Source: Nocardiopsis sp. CNT312 (GTDB taxonomy: Bacteria; Actinomycetota; Actinomycetes; Streptosporangiales; Streptosporangiaceae). From it: a stretch of 64,000 nucleotides of DNA. A program made the translations under genes and the position numbers. The stretch covers positions 86,614 through 150,613 of the forward strand of contig NZ_AZXF01000014.1 of the NCBI RefSeq assembly GCF_000515115.1, in the 5' to 3' direction. Shown piece after piece: positions 1 through 11,479 of this stretch (position 1 is its first letter; every line of letters starts with the position of its first letter). The notes beneath the pieces are model-generated. The model did no database searches and was not told the DNA's origin. It saw nothing but the letters and a program-made list of their open reading frames with translations.

Positions 1-986
1 GGGGACAGCCGGGCATCGGCCAGCGCCGCGCGGATCACCCGTTCCTGCGCGGGCCCGCTGGGCGCGGTCAGCCCGTTGGAGGCACCGTCGGAGTTGACGG
101 CACCGCCGCGGATCACGGCGAGCACCCGGCGGCCGGCCCGGCGCGCGTCGGAGAGCCGTTGCAGGGCGACCATCCCGACGCCCTCGGAGAACCCGGCGCC
201 GTCGGCCCCGGCCCCGAACGCCTTGCAGCGGCCGTCGGCGGCGACGCCGCGCAGGTGGGTGAACTCGGTGAGGACACCGGGACGGGCCATGACGGTGGCC
301 CCTCCCGCGAGTGCGAGGGAGCACTCCCCGGCGCGCAGTGCCCTCACGGCCAGGTGCACGGCCACCAGTGACGAGGAGCAGGCCGTGTCGACGGTGAGGG
401 AGGGGCCGTGCAGGCCCAGGGTGTAGGAGAGGCGGCCGGAGGCGACGCTGGGGTTGGTGCCGCTGAGCGTGAACCCGTCGTCGGGAGCCTCGGTGGCCGA
501 GGGGCCGTACTCCTGGGAGACGGCTCCGACGTAGACGCCGGTGTCGCTGCCCGCCAGGGAGGACGGGGCGGTCCCCGAGCGTTCCAGGGCCTCCCACGCC
601 GTCTCCAGCAGCAGGCGCTGCTGGGGGTCCATGGCCTCCGCCTCGCGGGGGCTGATCCCGAAGAAGTCGGCGTCGAAGTCGCCGGCATCGTCCAGGAAGG
701 CGCCCTGGGACATGGCGGAGAGGGGCGGGGCGGAGCCGTCGCCGAGCAGGGCGCCCAGGTCCCAGTCGCGGTCGTCGGGCAGCGGCCCCCGGACCTCGCC
801 GCCGCGGTCGAGCAGGTCCCACAGGGCCTCGGGGGTGTCGATGCCGCCCGGCAGGCGGCAGGCCAGGCCGACGACGGCGACGGGTTCGCCGGTGCGCTCC
901 AGTCGTTCCTGGAGGCGCTCGTTCTTCTTCAGTGCCGAGCGCAGCGCCGTGACGAGTTGGGCGTTCTGATCACTACCGGTAGTCAT
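1..986 (-). CDS. Modular type I polyketide synthase, second protein (5' part only)
   Basis: This is the N-terminal 328 residues of a PKS extension protein; the rest lies beyond the left edge. The ATG at 986 sits inside the end of the preceding PKS gene (14-base overlap), so the two are translationally coupled. Residues 1-33 form a charged coiled coil ([18 protein letters not shown]), the usual N-terminal docking element that recruits the upstream synthase. A ketosynthase follows from about residue 34 ([14 protein letters not shown]). Its active-site Cys203 lies in an intact D-T-A-C-S-S-S-L motif, so it should condense. It would accept the chain from the 2663-residue protein and so belongs to the second extension module. 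Substrate choice and reduction are not visible because the AT and later domains are missing. Confidence 0.93.
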   Translation of the reverse strand, partial: MTTGSDQNAQLVTALRSALKKNERLQERLERTGEPVAVVGLACRLPGGIDTPEALWDLLDRGGEVRGPLPDDRDWDLGALLGDGSAPPLSAMSQGAFLDDAGDFDADFFGISPREAEAMDPQQRLLLETAWEALERSGTAPSSLAGSDTGVYVGAVSQEYGPSATEAPDDGFTLSGTNPSVASGRLSYTLGLHGPSLTVDTACSSSLVAVHLAVRALRAGECSLALAGGATVMARPGVLTEFTHLRGVAADGRCKAFGAGADGAGFSEGVGMVALQRLSDARRAGRRVLAVIRGGAVNSDGASNGLTAPSGPAQERVIRAALADARLS

Positions 987-3900
987 CAACGGTCTCCTGT
1001 TCACCTTCGGACCGGGGATCGCCGTGTCCTCCCAGGGCGAGTTCGAGGAGTCCCTCGACGTTCATGTCATCGATCGGGCTGTCGTCGGGGGCCTCGCCGT
1101 GGTCCTGGGCGGGGCCGCTGTCGGGGAAGAGCTCCTCCGCGACGTGGCGGGCCAGGGCACGCGGGGTGGGGTGGTCGAAGACCGCGGTGACGGGCAGCCG
1201 CAGGCCGCAGGCGGCCCCCAGGCGGTTGCGCAGTTCCACCCCGGTCAGGGAGTCCAGGCCCAGTTCCTTGAAGGGCCGGTCGGCGGGCACCCCGGCACCG
1301 CCCTCCTCCCCCCGGCCCAGGACGACGCCGGTGTGCTCGCGCACCGCGGCGACCAGGGTCCGCTCGCGATCGGCCTCGGAGAGCCCGGACAGGTGGTCGG
1401 CCGACAGCACCGGTTCGACCGCCTCCTCCCCTGCCGGTGCCTCCTCCCGGCCGTCGGCCAGCTCGCGCAGGACCGGCAGGCCGGGGGCGGCAGAGGGGTC
1501 GAGCAGGGCGGGGGCGAGGACGGCACGGTCCAGGTAGAGGGCGGCGTCCATGCGGGCCAGGGCGCGGTCGGGGGCCATGGGAAGCAGACCGGTCCGGCCG
1601 AGAACGCCCAGGTCGCCGCCGTCGAGGTGGCCGGTCATGCCGCTGGCCCCGTCCCACAGTCCCCAGGCCAGGGACAGTGCGGGCAGGCCGCGCTGTCGGC
1701 GGTGGTGGGCGAGCGCGTCGCAGAACACGTTGGCGGCCGCGTAGTTGGCCTGGCCCGCGTTACCCAGGGTTCCGGCGATCGAGGAGAACACCACGAACGC
1801 GCCCAGGTCGAGGTCTGCGGTGAGCTCGTGCAGGTTCCAGGCGGCGTCGGCCTTGGGCCGAAGGACCGCCTCGACCCGGTCGGCGTCCATGGAGAGCACG
1901 GTGGCGTCGTCCAGGACCCCGGCGGCGTGGACGACGGCGCCCAGCGGCCGGTCCAGGGACGCGAGCAGGCGTGTGAGGGCGGCACGGTCGGCGGTGTCGC
2001 ACGCGTGGACGCCGACCCGGGCGCCCAAGGCACGCAGCTCCTCGGTCCGGCTGTCCTGGCCGTGGGCCCGTTCACCGCTCCGGCTGACCAGGACCAGGTC
2101 GCGGACCCCGTAGTGGACGGCCAGGTGGCGGGCCACCCGGTGGCCGAGGGTGCCCGTGCCGCCGGTGATGAGCACGGCGGAGCCCTCGGGGAAGGGCTCG
2201 GGCACGCGCAGGACGGTCTTGCCGGTGGTCTCGCCCCGCTGGAGAGAGCGCAGCGCCTCCCGGAAGCGGCGGATATCGTGGGCCGCCACCGGCAGCGGGT
2301 GCAGGGCCCCGGTGGAGAACAGCTCCATGACGCGTTCGAGCATCTGCCCGATCCGCTCCGCGGGGACGTCGGGAAGGACGAACGAGTGGTAGCCGCGGCC
2401 GGGGTGCTCGGCGGCGACCTCCGCCTCGTCCCGGACGTCGGTGCGGCCCAGCTCCACGAAGCGGCCGCCCGCACCCGCTCCGCCGCCGGGGGCGCGCAGC
2501 AGGCGCAGGGAGGCGTCGACGAAGTCGCCGCTCAGGGAGTTGAGGACCACGTCGAACCCCTGTCCGCCGTTGGCCTCGCGCAGGGACGCCTCGAAGTCCA
2601 GGGTGCGGGAGGAGGCCAGGTGCTCACGGGGCACCCCGTACTCCACGGCCGTGTCCCACTTGTGCGGGCTCGCGGTGCCGAACACCCGGGCCCCCATGTG
2701 GCGGGCGAGCTGGACGGCGGCCAGCCCCACTCCGCCGGCGGCGGCGTGGATCAGGACGCTCTCCCCCGGCCTGACCGCCGCAACGTCCACCAGGGCGTGG
2801 TAGGCGGTGAGGAAGACCACGGGAACGGCCGCGGCCTCCTCGAAACCCCATCCCTCCGGGATGCGGGCCAGACGGTGCCGGTCGGTGAGGGCCACCGGAC
2901 CGAAGGCCGAGTCGAGCATGCCGGCGACCCGGTCTCCAGGGGCCAGGTCGGTGACCCCGGCCCCCACTTCGAGGACGGTCCCGGCGCCCTCCAGGCCGAT
3001 ACCGTAGTCGTCGGGGATCATCCCCAGGGCGACGACGACGTCGCGGAAGTTGACCCCGGCCGCGCGCACCGCGACACGGACCTGGTGCTCGCCCAGCGGC
3101 GCACCCGTACCGGGGGCGGGCAGCGGGACGACCCCGTCCAGGGAGCCCGGGGCGTCGGCGGCCAGATGCCACAGCGGGCCGGGCGGTACGAGCTCGCCCT
3201 CCTCGACGGCGGACACCAGGCGGGGTACCAGCACACGGCCCGAGCGCAGAGCCGCCTGGGGCTCACCGGTCCCGGCGACGAGCCCGAGCACCCGGTGGGA
3301 TTCCTCCGAGCCGTCGGAGTCCACGATGACGAAGCGGTCGGGGTGCTCGCGCTGGACCGAGCGAAGCAGACCCCACACCGAGGAGGCGGCCAGCCCGCTG
3401 AGCCGGTCGTCGTCGTCGGTGGACACCGACCGCCAGGTGACGAGCACGAGCCGGGCGTGCGCGGTACGCGCGTCCTCCAGCCAGGCGCGTACCGAGGCCA
3501 GGGCGGAGAGCAGCCCTTCGCGCACGGCGGCGGGCAGCGACTCGTGGTCGGCGTAGACGGCGCAGGCGGGCAGTTCGGCGTAGACGGTGTCGGGCACGGG
3601 GCCGTCGGTCGGCAGGGCCTCCAGCGAGGGGAGGGGCACGGTGGCGGCGTCGCCGGGGGGCGGATCGTCCACCTCCTGCCAGCGCAGTCGGTAGAGTCCG
3701 GGTTCCTCGTCGGGCAGCGACGGCAGGGCGGCGGGGTCGATCGGGCGCAGGACCAGTTCGTCGACGGCCAGCACCGGGGCTCCGGAGGCGTCGGTGCAGG
3801 AGAGGCGGTACCGGTCGCCGTCGAGGTGCTCCACGAGGGTGCGCAGAAGGCGGGGCGGCGTACCGACCGTGGCGACGCGCACCCCGCTCCACGCGAACGG

Positions 3901-6900
3901 GACCAGGGGGGCCTCGGTGTCGCCGCCGGAGCCGCCGTGCAGGAGCACCGCGTGCAGGGCCGCGTCGAGCAGGGCCGGGTGCGGGCCGGTGAACGGTCCG
4001 GGCGCCTGCCCTTCGGGCAGGGCCGTCTCGGTGATCAGTGCCCCGTCGCCGCGCCGCCATATCCGCCGCAGCCCCTGGAAGACCGGACCGTAGGTGTAGC
4101 CGCGTCGCGCCAGCCCGGCGTAGGCCTCGTCCCCGTCCAGCCCGGTGTCGGCGGCCTCGCCCGGCCAGTCCTCGGGCAGGTCCGGGACCGCTCCGGCCGG
4201 AGCCGCGAGTGCCCCGGAGGCGTTGCGCGTCCACTCACCGCCGGGAAGCCGGGAGTGGAGGGTGAAGGCGCGGTGGCCGTCGGGCCGGGGCGCCGAGACG
4301 GTGGCCTGGAGGTCGACCGTGCCGGCGCGCGGGAGCAGGACCGGGCTCTCCAGGGTGAGATCGGCGACGGCCGGGACACCCGTGCGGGCACCGGCGTGCA
4401 GGGCGAGTTCCACCAGGGCGGTACCGGGCAGCAGGGTGCGGCCGAGCAGCCGGTGGTCCGCGGCCCAGGCCGGGGCGTCCACGGCGGCGGCGCCGGTGAA
4501 GACGGTGTCGCCGCCGACCAGTTCCACCCCCTCACCCAGCAGCACGGAGGGGGTGGCCGCCGCCGGGACGGAGGCGGGTTCCGCCCAGTGGCGGCGGCGC
4601 TTGAACGGCAGGTCCGGCGGGGGGACCGGTGTGCCCTCGTCGACGACGCCCTCCAGGATCAGATGGGCGTTGGTGCCGCTGATCCCGAACGAGGACACCG
4701 CCGCCCGGCGGGGCCTGCCGGTGTCGGGCCAGGACTCCTCGTCGGTGAGCAGCCGCACACCGCTGCCCTCCCACTCCACGTGCGGGGTGGGCTCGTCGGC
4801 GTGCAGGGTCCTCGGCAGGCGGCCGTGGCGCAGCGCCTGCACGGTCTTGATGACCCCGGCCACCCCGGCGGCGGCCTGGGCATGGCCGATATTGGACTTG
4901 AGCGATCCCAGGCGCAGCGGCTCGTCGCGGCCGGGGCCGTAGACGGAGATGAGCGCGGACGCCTCGATCGGGTCGCCCAGCCTGGTGCCGGTGCCGTGCG
5001 CCTCGACGGCGTCCACCTCACCCGGTTCGAGTCCGGCCGTGGCCAGGGCCTGGCGGATCACCCGTTCCTGGGCCGGCCCGCTGGGGGCGGTGAGTCCGTT
5101 GGAGGTGCCGTCGGAGTTGACCGCTCCGCCGCGGAGCAGGGCCAGGACGGGACGGCCCGCCCGGCGTGCGTCGGAGAGGCGCTCCAGGACGAGCACGCCG
5201 ACACCCTCGGCCCAGGCGGTGCCGTCGGCCCCGGCACCGAACGCCCGGCAGCGCCCGTCAGGGGACAGCCCGCGCTGGGCGGAGAACTCCAGGAACATAC
5301 CCGGGCTGGACATCACGGTGACGCCCCCGGCCAGGGCCATGGAGCACTCGCCCCGGCGCAGCGCCTCGGCGGCCTGGAGGATCGCCACCAGGGAGGAGGA
5401 GCATGCGGTGTCGATGGTCAGCGCGGGGCCGTGCAGGCCCAGCACGTAGGAGACCCGGCCCGAGACGACGCTGGAGGTGGAACCGGTGAGCCGGTACCCC
5501 CCGTCGGCCTCTCCGGCCGGATCGGCCAGCCGGGGCCCGTAGTCGGAGGCCATCGCCCCCACGAACACGCCCACCGGCGACGCCCGCAGTTCCTCCACGG
5601 TGAGCCCGGCCCGGTGGACGGCCTCCCAGGAGGTCTCCAGCACCAAACGCTGCTGGGGGTCCATGGCGTCGGCCTCGCGGCGGGAGATCCCGAAGAAGTC
5701 GGCGTCGAACAGGTCGGCGTCGTAGAGGAACCCGCCGCGACGGGTGTAGGTGCGGCCGCGCTTGCCGGGTTCGGGGTGGTAGAGCCCGTCCAGGTCCCAG
5801 AAGCGGTTGTCGGGAAAGTCCCCGGTGGCGTCCGCCCCTTCCTCGACGAGCCGCCACAGCGCCTCCGGGGAGACCGTTCCCCCGGGCAGGCGGCAGGCCA
5901 TCGCGGTGATGGCGATCGGGTCCCCGTCCCGGGCCGTCGGGGCCGGGACGGGGCGAGGCTTCGGGTCCGGTTCCGCGGGCTGCGAATGTCCGCTCACCAC
6001 ACTGACCTCGTCGCGGCCCAACTCCTCGGCGAGGAAACGGGCCAGCGCCGCCGGGGTGGGCTGCTCGAACAGCACGTTCTGGTCCAGGCGCACACCCGTG
6101 TGCCGGTGCAGGGCGTTGCGCAGTTCCAGCATCATGATCGAGTCGAAGCCGAGGTCGCGGAAGGCGCGTTCCTCCTCGCCCGGGTCGAGTGAGGCCCTGG
6201 AGAGGACCCGGGCGGCCTGTTCCGCCACCAGTTCCAGCACCGAGGCGGTGCGCTCGTGGACCGTTTCTGCCTCCTCCGGTGCGGCCGACCAGTCCACCCC
6301 TGTCCCGGTACGCGCCCCGGCGGCGATCCCGGGCCAGAAGCGGCGGCGCTGGAACGGGTAGGGGAACAGGTCGGTGCGGCGTGCCCCGGTGCCCTCGAAC
6401 AGGCGCGGCCACTCGATGTCCACCCCGGCCGTGAAGGCGCGGGCCGCAGCGTTGAGCAGTTGCGCCTGGTCTCCCTCTCCCCTGCGCAGTGTCTTGAGGA
6501 CGTGGCCGGACGCCCCGGCCCGTTCCAGCGCGTCCCGCACGCCGTGGGTGAGGACCGGGTGGGGGCTCGCCTCCAGGAAGACCCGGTGGCCGTCGGCGAT
6601 CAGGGCGTCCACTGCGTCGGAGAACCGTACGGGGCTGCGCAGGCCCGCGTACCAGTAGTCGGCGTCCAGTGCCCGTTCGCCCAGTTCGGCGCCGGTGAGA
6701 GTGGAGTAGAAGGGCACCTCAGGGGCCTGCCACCGCACCCGCCCCAACCGCTCGGCGATCTGGCTCCGGATGCGCTCCACGTGCGGGGAGTGGGAGGCGT
6801 AGTCCACTTCGACGAGGGCCGCGTGCGCGCCGCGGTCGGCGCAGCGTTCGACCGCGGCGCGCACCGAGCGCGGAGAACCGGAGAGCACCACGGATTCGGG

Positions 6901-8964
6901 CCCGTTGACCACGGCAACGTGCAGGTCGGGCAGGACTCGGGTGAGCTCCTCGGCCTCCTCCACGGACACGCCCAGAGAGGCCATGCCGCCGGTCCCGGCG
7001 AGTCCGGCCACGGCCTGACTGCGCAGGGCCACGATGCGAGCGGCCTCCTCCAGCGTCAGGGCACCGGCCACACAGGCGGCGGCCAACTCGCCCTGGGAGT
7101 GGCCGACCACGGCGGCGGGACGCACGCCCAGCTCCTCCCAGGCCCGGGCCAGGGAGACCATGACGGCCCACAGCACCGGTTGGATGACGTCGACGCGGGC
7201 GAGGGTACCGGTCACCGCGGGGGCCTGCGGTTCACCGCGCAGCACCGATGCCAGGGACCAGTCCACGTAGGGGTCGAGGGCCCGTTCGCACTCGCGGACC
7301 CGCGCGGCGAACGCCTCGGCAGGGGGGCTGTCGGCTTCCAGGAGGTCGCGGCCCATACCGATCCACTGGCCGCCCTGTCCCGGGAAGACCAGGACCGTGC
7401 CGGGGCCGTCGACGGCGGCGACGCTTTCGGAGCGCACCGACTCCAGCTCACGGGTGCCGCCGTCGCCCGGGGCGAACACCACGGCGCGGTGCTCGAACAC
7501 ATCGCGCGTGGTGGCCAGGGAGAAGCCGATGTCCCGGGCCCTGGTCCCGGGCCGGGCGGACACATGCGCGTGCAGGGCGGAGGCCTGGGCGCGCAGCGCC
7601 TCCTCCGACCGTGCCGAGAGCACCCAGGGCACCGGATCCAGGAGGCGGGGGGCGGCCTCCTCCTCTCCCCCGGGTCCGTCGGCGGGGGCGGGCCCCAGGA
7701 CGAGGTGGCAGTTGGTGCCGCCCATACCGAAGGAGGACACCCCGGCCAGCGGGGCGTGTCCGGGCCAGGGCTCGCGGCGGGTCTGCACCCTCAGTGCCAA
7801 GGCGTCCAGGTCGATACCGGGGGCGGGTTCGATGAAGTTGAGGGTGGGCGGGATCTGCTGGTGCTCCAGGGCCAGCACGGTCTTGACCAGGCCCGCGATT
7901 CCGGCAGCGCCTTCCAGGTGGCCGATGTTGGTCTTGACCGATCCAACCCTCAGGGGCTCCTCCCGACCCGCGGCGAAGACCTCGCCGAGGGCGGCGGCCT
8001 CCACCGGGTCTCCGGTGGGGGTCCCGGTGCCGTGCAGTTCGACGTAGCCGATCCGGCCGGCTTCCTTGCCCGCGTCGGTGTGGGCGGCCCGGATGGCCTC
8101 GACCTGGCCCCGGACGGTGGGCCGGGTGAGGAAGGAGTCGCCGCCGCCGTGGTTGACGGCTCCGCCGTGGATGACCGCGTGCACGCGGTCGCCGTCGGCC
8201 AGGGCGCGGCCGAGGGGTTTGAGGACGACGACGGCACCGCCCTCACCGCGCACGTAGCCGTTGGCTCCGGCGTCGAAGGCGCGGAGGCGGGCGTCGGGGG
8301 ACAGCCCGCCGAAGCGCTCGACCTGCTCGGTGCTCTCGGGGACCAGGATGAGGTTGACCCCGCCGGCCAGGGCGAGGTCGCTCTCCCCGCGGCGCAGGCT
8401 CTCCACCGCGAGATGGACGCCGACCAGCCCTGAGGCCTGGCCGGCGTCGACGGTGAGGCTGGGGCCGCGCAGCCCGAGGGCGTGGGAGAGCCGGTTGGCG
8501 ACCATGCTGCGGTGGGTGCCGGTGAGGGTGTGGTGGGTGATGGCCTCGGGGCCGCCCCGGTCGTGCAGGAGCGCGTAGTCGGAGCCGATGGCGGTGGCGA
8601 ACACGCCGACCCGGGCGTCGCGCAGGGAGCCGGGGGCGGTGCGGGCGTTCTCCACTGCCTCCCAGCCCAGTTCGAGCATGAGGCGCTGCTGCGGATCCAT
8701 CGCCAGGGCCTCGCGGGGGGAGATCCCGAAGAAGGCGGCGTCGAAGTACTCCGCGTCGTGGAGGTAGCCGCCCCAGTCGGGGCCGCGCTCGGGCGATCCG
8801 CCGCCGAGCCGGTCGGGCGGACCGGTGATGGCCTCGCGCCCTTCACCGATCAGGCGCCACAGGGCCTCGGGGGTTCCCGCACCCGGGAACCGGCAGGAGA
8901 GGCCGATGATCGCTACGGGCTCCCCACTGCCGGAGACGGGGGTTCCGGTCGGTCCGCCGTTCAT
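973..8964 (-). CDS. Modular type I polyketide synthase: KSQ-AT-ACP loading module plus KS-DH-ER-KR-ACP module without AT
   Basis: A 2663-residue assembly-line protein. Loading module: KS about 14-421, with Gln176 replacing the active Cys (V-D-A-G-Q-A-S-G) while the HGTGT and NIGH histidine motifs remain, which is a decarboxylating KSQ. AT about 521-811 has Ser623 (GHSQG) and a YASH motif at 722-725, pointing to methylmalonyl-CoA and so a propionyl starter. ACP1 carries Ser942. Extension module: KS about 1015-1435 with Cys1188; DH with His1504 (HRLLG...P) and Asp1667; ER about 1935-2245 (VNFRD, AAAGGVG); KR about 2255-2450 with an LDD motif near 2351 (B-type), Ser2395 and Tyr2408; ACP2 Ser2572; and a C-terminal docking helix after about 2620. 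Only about 35 residues separate the KS end (GTNAHLILE) from the post-AT type motif LPFKRRRHW and the DH, so this module has no AT. Full reduction to a methylene is predicted. Confidence 0.96.
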   Translation of the reverse strand: MNGGPTGTPVSGSGEPVAIIGLSCRFPGAGTPEALWRLIGEGREAITGPPDRLGGGSPERGPDWGGYLHDAEYFDAAFFGISPREALAMDPQQRLMLELGWEAVENARTAPGSLRDARVGVFATAIGSDYALLHDRGGPEAITHHTLTGTHRSMVANRLSHALGLRGPSLTVDAGQASGLVGVHLAVESLRRGESDLALAGGVNLILVPESTEQVERFGGLSPDARLRAFDAGANGYVRGEGGAVVVLKPLGRALADGDRVHAVIHGGAVNHGGGDSFLTRPTVRGQVEAIRAAHTDAGKEAGRIGYVELHGTGTPTGDPVEAAALGEVFAAGREEPLRVGSVKTNIGHLEGAAGIAGLVKTVLALEHQQIPPTLNFIEPAPGIDLDALALRVQTRREPWPGHAPLAGVSSFGMGGTNCHLVLGPAPADGPGGEEEAAPRLLDPVPWVLSARSEEALRAQASALHAHVSARPGTRARDIGFSLATTRDVFEHRAVVFAPGDGGTRELESVRSESVAAVDGPGTVLVFPGQGGQWIGMGRDLLEADSPPAEAFAARVRECERALDPYVDWSLASVLRGEPQAPAVTGTLARVDVIQPVLWAVMVSLARAWEELGVRPAAVVGHSQGELAAACVAGALTLEEAARIVALRSQAVAGLAGTGGMASLGVSVEEAEELTRVLPDLHVAVVNGPESVVLSGSPRSVRAAVERCADRGAHAALVEVDYASHSPHVERIRSQIAERLGRVRWQAPEVPFYSTLTGAELGERALDADYWYAGLRSPVRFSDAVDALIADGHRVFLEASPHPVLTHGVRDALERAGASGHVLKTLRRGEGDQAQLLNAAARAFTAGVDIEWPRLFEGTGARRTDLFPYPFQRRRFWPGIAAGARTGTGVDWSAAPEEAETVHERTASVLELVAEQAARVLSRASLDPGEEERAFRDLGFDSIMMLELRNALHRHTGVRLDQNVLFEQPTPAALARFLAEELGRDEVSVVSGHSQPAEPDPKPRPVPAPTARDGDPIAITAMACRLPGGTVSPEALWRLVEEGADATGDFPDNRFWDLDGLYHPEPGKRGRTYTRRGGFLYDADLFDADFFGISRREADAMDPQQRLVLETSWEAVHRAGLTVEELRASPVGVFVGAMASDYGPRLADPAGEADGGYRLTGSTSSVVSGRVSYVLGLHGPALTIDTACSSSLVAILQAAEALRRGECSMALAGGVTVMSSPGMFLEFSAQRGLSPDGRCRAFGAGADGTAWAEGVGVLVLERLSDARRAGRPVLALLRGGAVNSDGTSNGLTAPSGPAQERVIRQALATAGLEPGEVDAVEAHGTGTRLGDPIEASALISVYGPGRDEPLRLGSLKSNIGHAQAAAGVAGVIKTVQALRHGRLPRTLHADEPTPHVEWEGSGVRLLTDEESWPDTGRPRRAAVSSFGISGTNAHLILEGVVDEGTPVPPPDLPFKRRRHWAEPASVPAAATPSVLLGEGVELVGGDTVFTGAAAVDAPAWAADHRLLGRTLLPGTALVELALHAGARTGVPAVADLTLESPVLLPRAGTVDLQATVSAPRPDGHRAFTLHSRLPGGEWTRNASGALAAPAGAVPDLPEDWPGEAADTGLDGDEAYAGLARRGYTYGPVFQGLRRIWRRGDGALITETALPEGQAPGPFTGPHPALLDAALHAVLLHGGSGGDTEAPLVPFAWSGVRVATVGTPPRLLRTLVEHLDGDRYRLSCTDASGAPVLAVDELVLRPIDPAALPSLPDEEPGLYRLRWQEVDDPPPGDAATVPLPSLEALPTDGPVPDTVYAELPACAVYADHESLPAAVREGLLSALASVRAWLEDARTAHARLVLVTWRSVSTDDDDRLSGLAASSVWGLLRSVQREHPDRFVIVDSDGSEESHRVLGLVAGTGEPQAALRSGRVLVPRLVSAVEEGELVPPGPLWHLAADAPGSLDGVVPLPAPGTGAPLGEHQVRVAVRAAGVNFRDVVVALGMIPDDYGIGLEGAGTVLEVGAGVTDLAPGDRVAGMLDSAFGPVALTDRHRLARIPEGWGFEEAAAVPVVFLTAYHALVDVAAVRPGESVLIHAAAGGVGLAAVQLARHMGARVFGTASPHKWDTAVEYGVPREHLASSRTLDFEASLREANGGQGFDVVLNSLSGDFVDASLRLLRAPGGGAGAGGRFVELGRTDVRDEAEVAAEHPGRGYHSFVLPDVPAERIGQMLERVMELFSTGALHPLPVAAHDIRRFREALRSLQRGETTGKTVLRVPEPFPEGSAVLITGGTGTLGHRVARHLAVHYGVRDLVLVSRSGERAHGQDSRTEELRALGARVGVHACDTADRAALTRLLASLDRPLGAVVHAAGVLDDATVLSMDADRVEAVLRPKADAAWNLHELTADLDLGAFVVFSSIAGTLGNAGQANYAAANVFCDALAHHRRQRGLPALSLAWGLWDGASGMTGHLDGGDLGVLGRTGLLPMAPDRALARMDAALYLDRAVLAPALLDPSAAPGLPVLRELADGREEAPAGEEAVEPVLSADHLSGLSEADRERTLVAAVREHTGVVLGRGEEGGAGVPADRPFKELGLDSLTGVELRNRLGAACGLRLPVTAVFDHPTPRALARHVAEELFPDSGPAQDHGEAPDDSPIDDMNVEGLLELALGGHGDPRSEGEQETVDDYR

Positions 8965-9508
8965 CGTCGCCCTTCCCTTTCAACTGCCCTCGTCCGGCCC
9001 GACCGCGTTCACGTCCCGTGAAAATGCCCGTGTAGGTGCACAGGAACGGCGCTGGGGGCACAGCGAAGTTCGGACATGCGGCAATCCCAGTCCCCAGAAT
9101 CCCAACGGGTGACTCAACCAACCCACAAAATGCCATTCTGGGCCAAATGGGAACCAACATGAAGGAGAGTAACGCTTACTCGCAAGCGCTGACAAGCATC
9201 CTTCTCTTTTCGGACAGAGGATTCGGACAAGACTTTATAGGTTTTTAGGGGACAGGAAAACCCGCTTCCCGTTGATCGTGAAACCGTGTGCCGCGTTTTC
9301 CCATGACAAGACCCGCTTCTCTCCATCACCAGAAAGACCTACCCGTATTCGGCGCGAACCACCGGGGTATGCGCACCGCGCCACGATCTTCGGGGAAGAC
9401 CCGAGGACGGCCCCGCACGCCCCGCGGGGGTGAAGCACGCCACACACGCCCCAGGGACTGAATCACCCCTTCCGGCCTCTCCCGGAGAGGAGACCACGCG
9501 CACACGAA
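8965..9508. other. Intergenic region upstream of the PKS genes
   Basis: About 540 bases with no convincing gene and clearly lower GC than its surroundings, as expected for a promoter region serving the PKS genes on the minus strand. The octamer TTCGGACA occurs three times (9069-9076, 9209-9216, 9222-9229); the last two are 13 bases apart. A short inverted repeat, CGCTT/AAGCG, spans 9173-9188. I cannot assign a promoter with confidence. Confidence 0.5.
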
Positions 9509-9538
9509 AGCCCGGCGCCCGCAGTGGGGCGCCGGGCT
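9509..9538 (-). terminator. Intrinsic-terminator-like hairpin after the flavin monooxygenase gene
   Basis: An 11-base perfect stem (9509-9519 with 9528-9538) around an 8-base loop lies 13 bases beyond the stop codon of the minus-strand monooxygenase gene. On that strand the stem is followed by only three T residues, so termination may rely on the stem. It separates the conservon transcript from the PKS promoter region. Confidence 0.7.
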
Positions 9539-9550
9539 CCTGGGGAAGTG

Positions 9551-10810
9551 TCAGCCGGCGTTGTGCGCCCGCACATCGGCGATATAGCTTCGTGCGACCT
9601 CCGGATCGAACATCCAGTGCTTGAAGTCGGACGGGCAGTCCCAGCCCTGGATCCAGCGGTCGGCGACCTCCTGGTACTGGACCGCCGCCCCCACGACGTT
9701 CATGATGTGTTCGGGCAGGGCCTGTTCGACCATCGTGGAGGCGAACTCCGCCCATATCTGGTTGTCCCGCCCGAATTCCCAGAACCGGTCGAAGGCCCTG
9801 ACCATGAACGCCTCGTCGAACGGCTTGTCGCCGTGCTCGATGATGCTCTCCAGGTAGGCCTCGGCGCAGCGGGTGGAATTGTTCCAGCTCTGCCCCACGA
9901 ACGGGTCCATGGTCACGACCACGTCGGCCATACCGACGGCCAGTCCGCCGGAGGGCAGCCGCCCCACGGGGTTGCGCACCTGCGGCGTCAGGTCCTCGAT
10001 GAGGGTGCTGCGCCCGTCCACCAGCCTCGCGTCCTTGGCCCGCTCGAAGAAGTCCGGCGCGTACTGGCGCATCAGGTCCTTCATCCTGCGCAGCTGCTCC
10101 TCCGGCCCCGGGCGGTCCGGCCAGGCGTCCATCGGGCCGCCCTTCTTGTCCACCAGCAGCAGGTTGTGGGCGGGCCCCTCCTGGGTGAGGATCGGCACGA
10201 GCATGACGTTGCCCGCCTCCTCCGTCACCCCGAACCAGCCGATGTTCTCCGACTCGCCCTCGTGGGGAGGCCAGAGGTCGTAGGCGTAGGCCTGGGCCAG
10301 GGCGCGCGGCCGGGTCCCGCTGAACCGGCTGGTGTCGTGGTCGAAGAGCTGCCCCAGCTCCCCGTGGCCGACAGCCACGATGATCAGCTCGAACATCCGG
10401 GAGAAGTAGTCGAGGTCGGTGACGGTGACCCCGTGGATCACCACCTTCCCGCCCCGGTCCTCGAAGAACTCCAGCCAGTCGGCCATCTTCACCCGGCGGT
10501 CCACCGCCACGGCGTAACCGTTGCCGGGGTGGGAACGGCCCCTGATGGAGGTGACCGGCGTCCCCTCCTGGAAGAGGGCCAGCTTCTGTTCACGGATCTG
10601 CGGGGAGAGCGCGCTCCAGAAGTCGAGTTCGAACTTGCGCTCGTACTCCAGGGCGGTGGGGAAGGTGAACTGGGAGATGGACGGCTTGCCGGAGCGGATC
10701 TCCATGGAGGACTGCCCGGTGATCACCGTGACGTCGTAGCCTTCGGTCAACAGCCCGTGGGCCAGGTGCAGACCGGCGTGGCCCGCACCGACGATCAGGA
10801 TCTTGCGCAT
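9551..10810 (-). CDS. Styrene-monooxygenase-like (StyA-type) FAD-dependent monooxygenase
   Basis: A 419-residue flavoprotein of the two-component styrene/indole monooxygenase group, which inserts one oxygen (epoxidation or hydroxylation) using reduced FAD from a separate reductase. The N-terminus has the Rossmann dinucleotide motif GAGHAG at residues 8-13, and length and overall pattern fit StyA (the DPFVGQSWNNSTRCAEAY segment resembles the conserved FAD-binding stretch of the family). No StyB-type flavin reductase is encoded in this window. The gene begins 63 bases after the conservon GTPase on the same strand, so cotranscription with that operon is likely. The PKS genes start about 590 bases downstream, which makes polyketide tailoring possible, but the substrate is unknown. 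Confidence 0.82.
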   Translation of the reverse strand: MRKILIVGAGHAGLHLAHGLLTEGYDVTVITGQSSMEIRSGKPSISQFTFPTALEYERKFELDFWSALSPQIREQKLALFQEGTPVTSIRGRSHPGNGYAVAVDRRVKMADWLEFFEDRGGKVVIHGVTVTDLDYFSRMFELIIVAVGHGELGQLFDHDTSRFSGTRPRALAQAYAYDLWPPHEGESENIGWFGVTEEAGNVMLVPILTQEGPAHNLLLVDKKGGPMDAWPDRPGPEEQLRRMKDLMRQYAPDFFERAKDARLVDGRSTLIEDLTPQVRNPVGRLPSGGLAVGMADVVVTMDPFVGQSWNNSTRCAEAYLESIIEHGDKPFDEAFMVRAFDRFWEFGRDNQIWAEFASTMVEQALPEHIMNVVGAAVQYQEVADRWIQGWDCPSDFKHWMFDPEVARSYIADVRAHNAG

Positions 10811-10873
10811 CTGTCGCTAACTTTCGAGGGAATGCGAAGGGGCGGTGTGGAGGGCAGGTCCGCCCCCCGGGGT

Positions 10874-11479
10874 TCAGGCGACCGTCTCTCCGGCTCGGTT
10901 GTGTTCCAGCGCGTACCGCAGCAGCGTCTTGAGAACCTCTCCTCCGGAGCCGCGGTGCCGCGCGTCGAAGTCGATGATCGGTACCTCGGGGCTGACCTCC
11001 AGTGCCTCCCGGACCTGCTCGGTCGTGTATTCGAGCCGCCCCTCGAACCTGTTCAGGGCCACGATGTAGGGAATGCGCTTGTTCGTCTCGAAGTAGTCGA
11101 CCGCGTCGAAGGAGTCCGCGAGCCTGCGGCAGTCGACCACGACCACGGCACCGACCGCGCCCCGGACGAGATCGTCCCACATGAACCAGAACCGTGCCTG
11201 GCCCGGTGTGCCGAACATGTACATGACCAGCTCGTCGTCGATCGTGATGCGACCGAAGTCCATCGCGACGGTGGTCGTCTTCTTGTCGGGTGTGATGGAT
11301 GTGTCGTCATGGCCGATACTCGCCTCAGTCATGACCGCTTCTGTGGTGACCGGCGGAATCTCCGAGACCGAGCTCACCAAGGTCGTCTTGCCGGCACCGA
11401 AGCCTCCGGCGATGACGATCTTGCTCGACATCTTCTTGCGATTCGACTTGCCGTCACTGGAAAAGTCGTTCGAGACCAC
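10874..11479 (-). CDS. Conservon small GTPase / ATP-GTP-binding protein (CvnD-like)
   Basis: A 201-residue P-loop GTPase of the bacterial Ras-like/MglA-related group that ends actinomycete conservons. It has Walker A GGFGAGKT at residues 25-32, a D-F-G segment and GTPase-like FGTPGQARF, and an N-x-F motif (VALNRFEG) in the place of NKxD. I chose the GTG at 11479, which overlaps the preceding DUF742 gene by 26 bases, because family members start shortly before SKIVIAGGFG. An in-frame ATG at 11569 would add 30 residues of unlikely composition. It probably works at the membrane with the kinase-like, roadblock and DUF742 proteins encoded upstream. Confidence 0.9.
   Translation of the reverse strand: MVSNDFSSDGKSNRKKMSSKIVIAGGFGAGKTTLVSSVSEIPPVTTEAVMTEASIGHDDTSITPDKKTTTVAMDFGRITIDDELVMYMFGTPGQARFWFMWDDLVRGAVGAVVVVDCRRLADSFDAVDYFETNKRIPYIVALNRFEGRLEYTTEQVREALEVSPEVPIIDFDARHRGSGGEVLKTLLRYALEHNRAGETVA

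Noticed and set aside
1024..6192. A 1722-codon open frame on the plus strand
   Set aside because: It mirrors the PKS gene on the other strand; its translation is Gly/Val/Gln-rich with no domain, as expected for a shadow frame in GC-rich DNA.
6256..8433. A 725-codon open frame on the plus strand
   Set aside because: It also lies opposite the PKS gene, has no ribosome-binding site and no recognisable motif.
9339..9755. A possible small gene upstream of the PKS
   Set aside because: It is out of frame with the monooxygenase gene, crosses a terminator hairpin and has no recognisable sequence.
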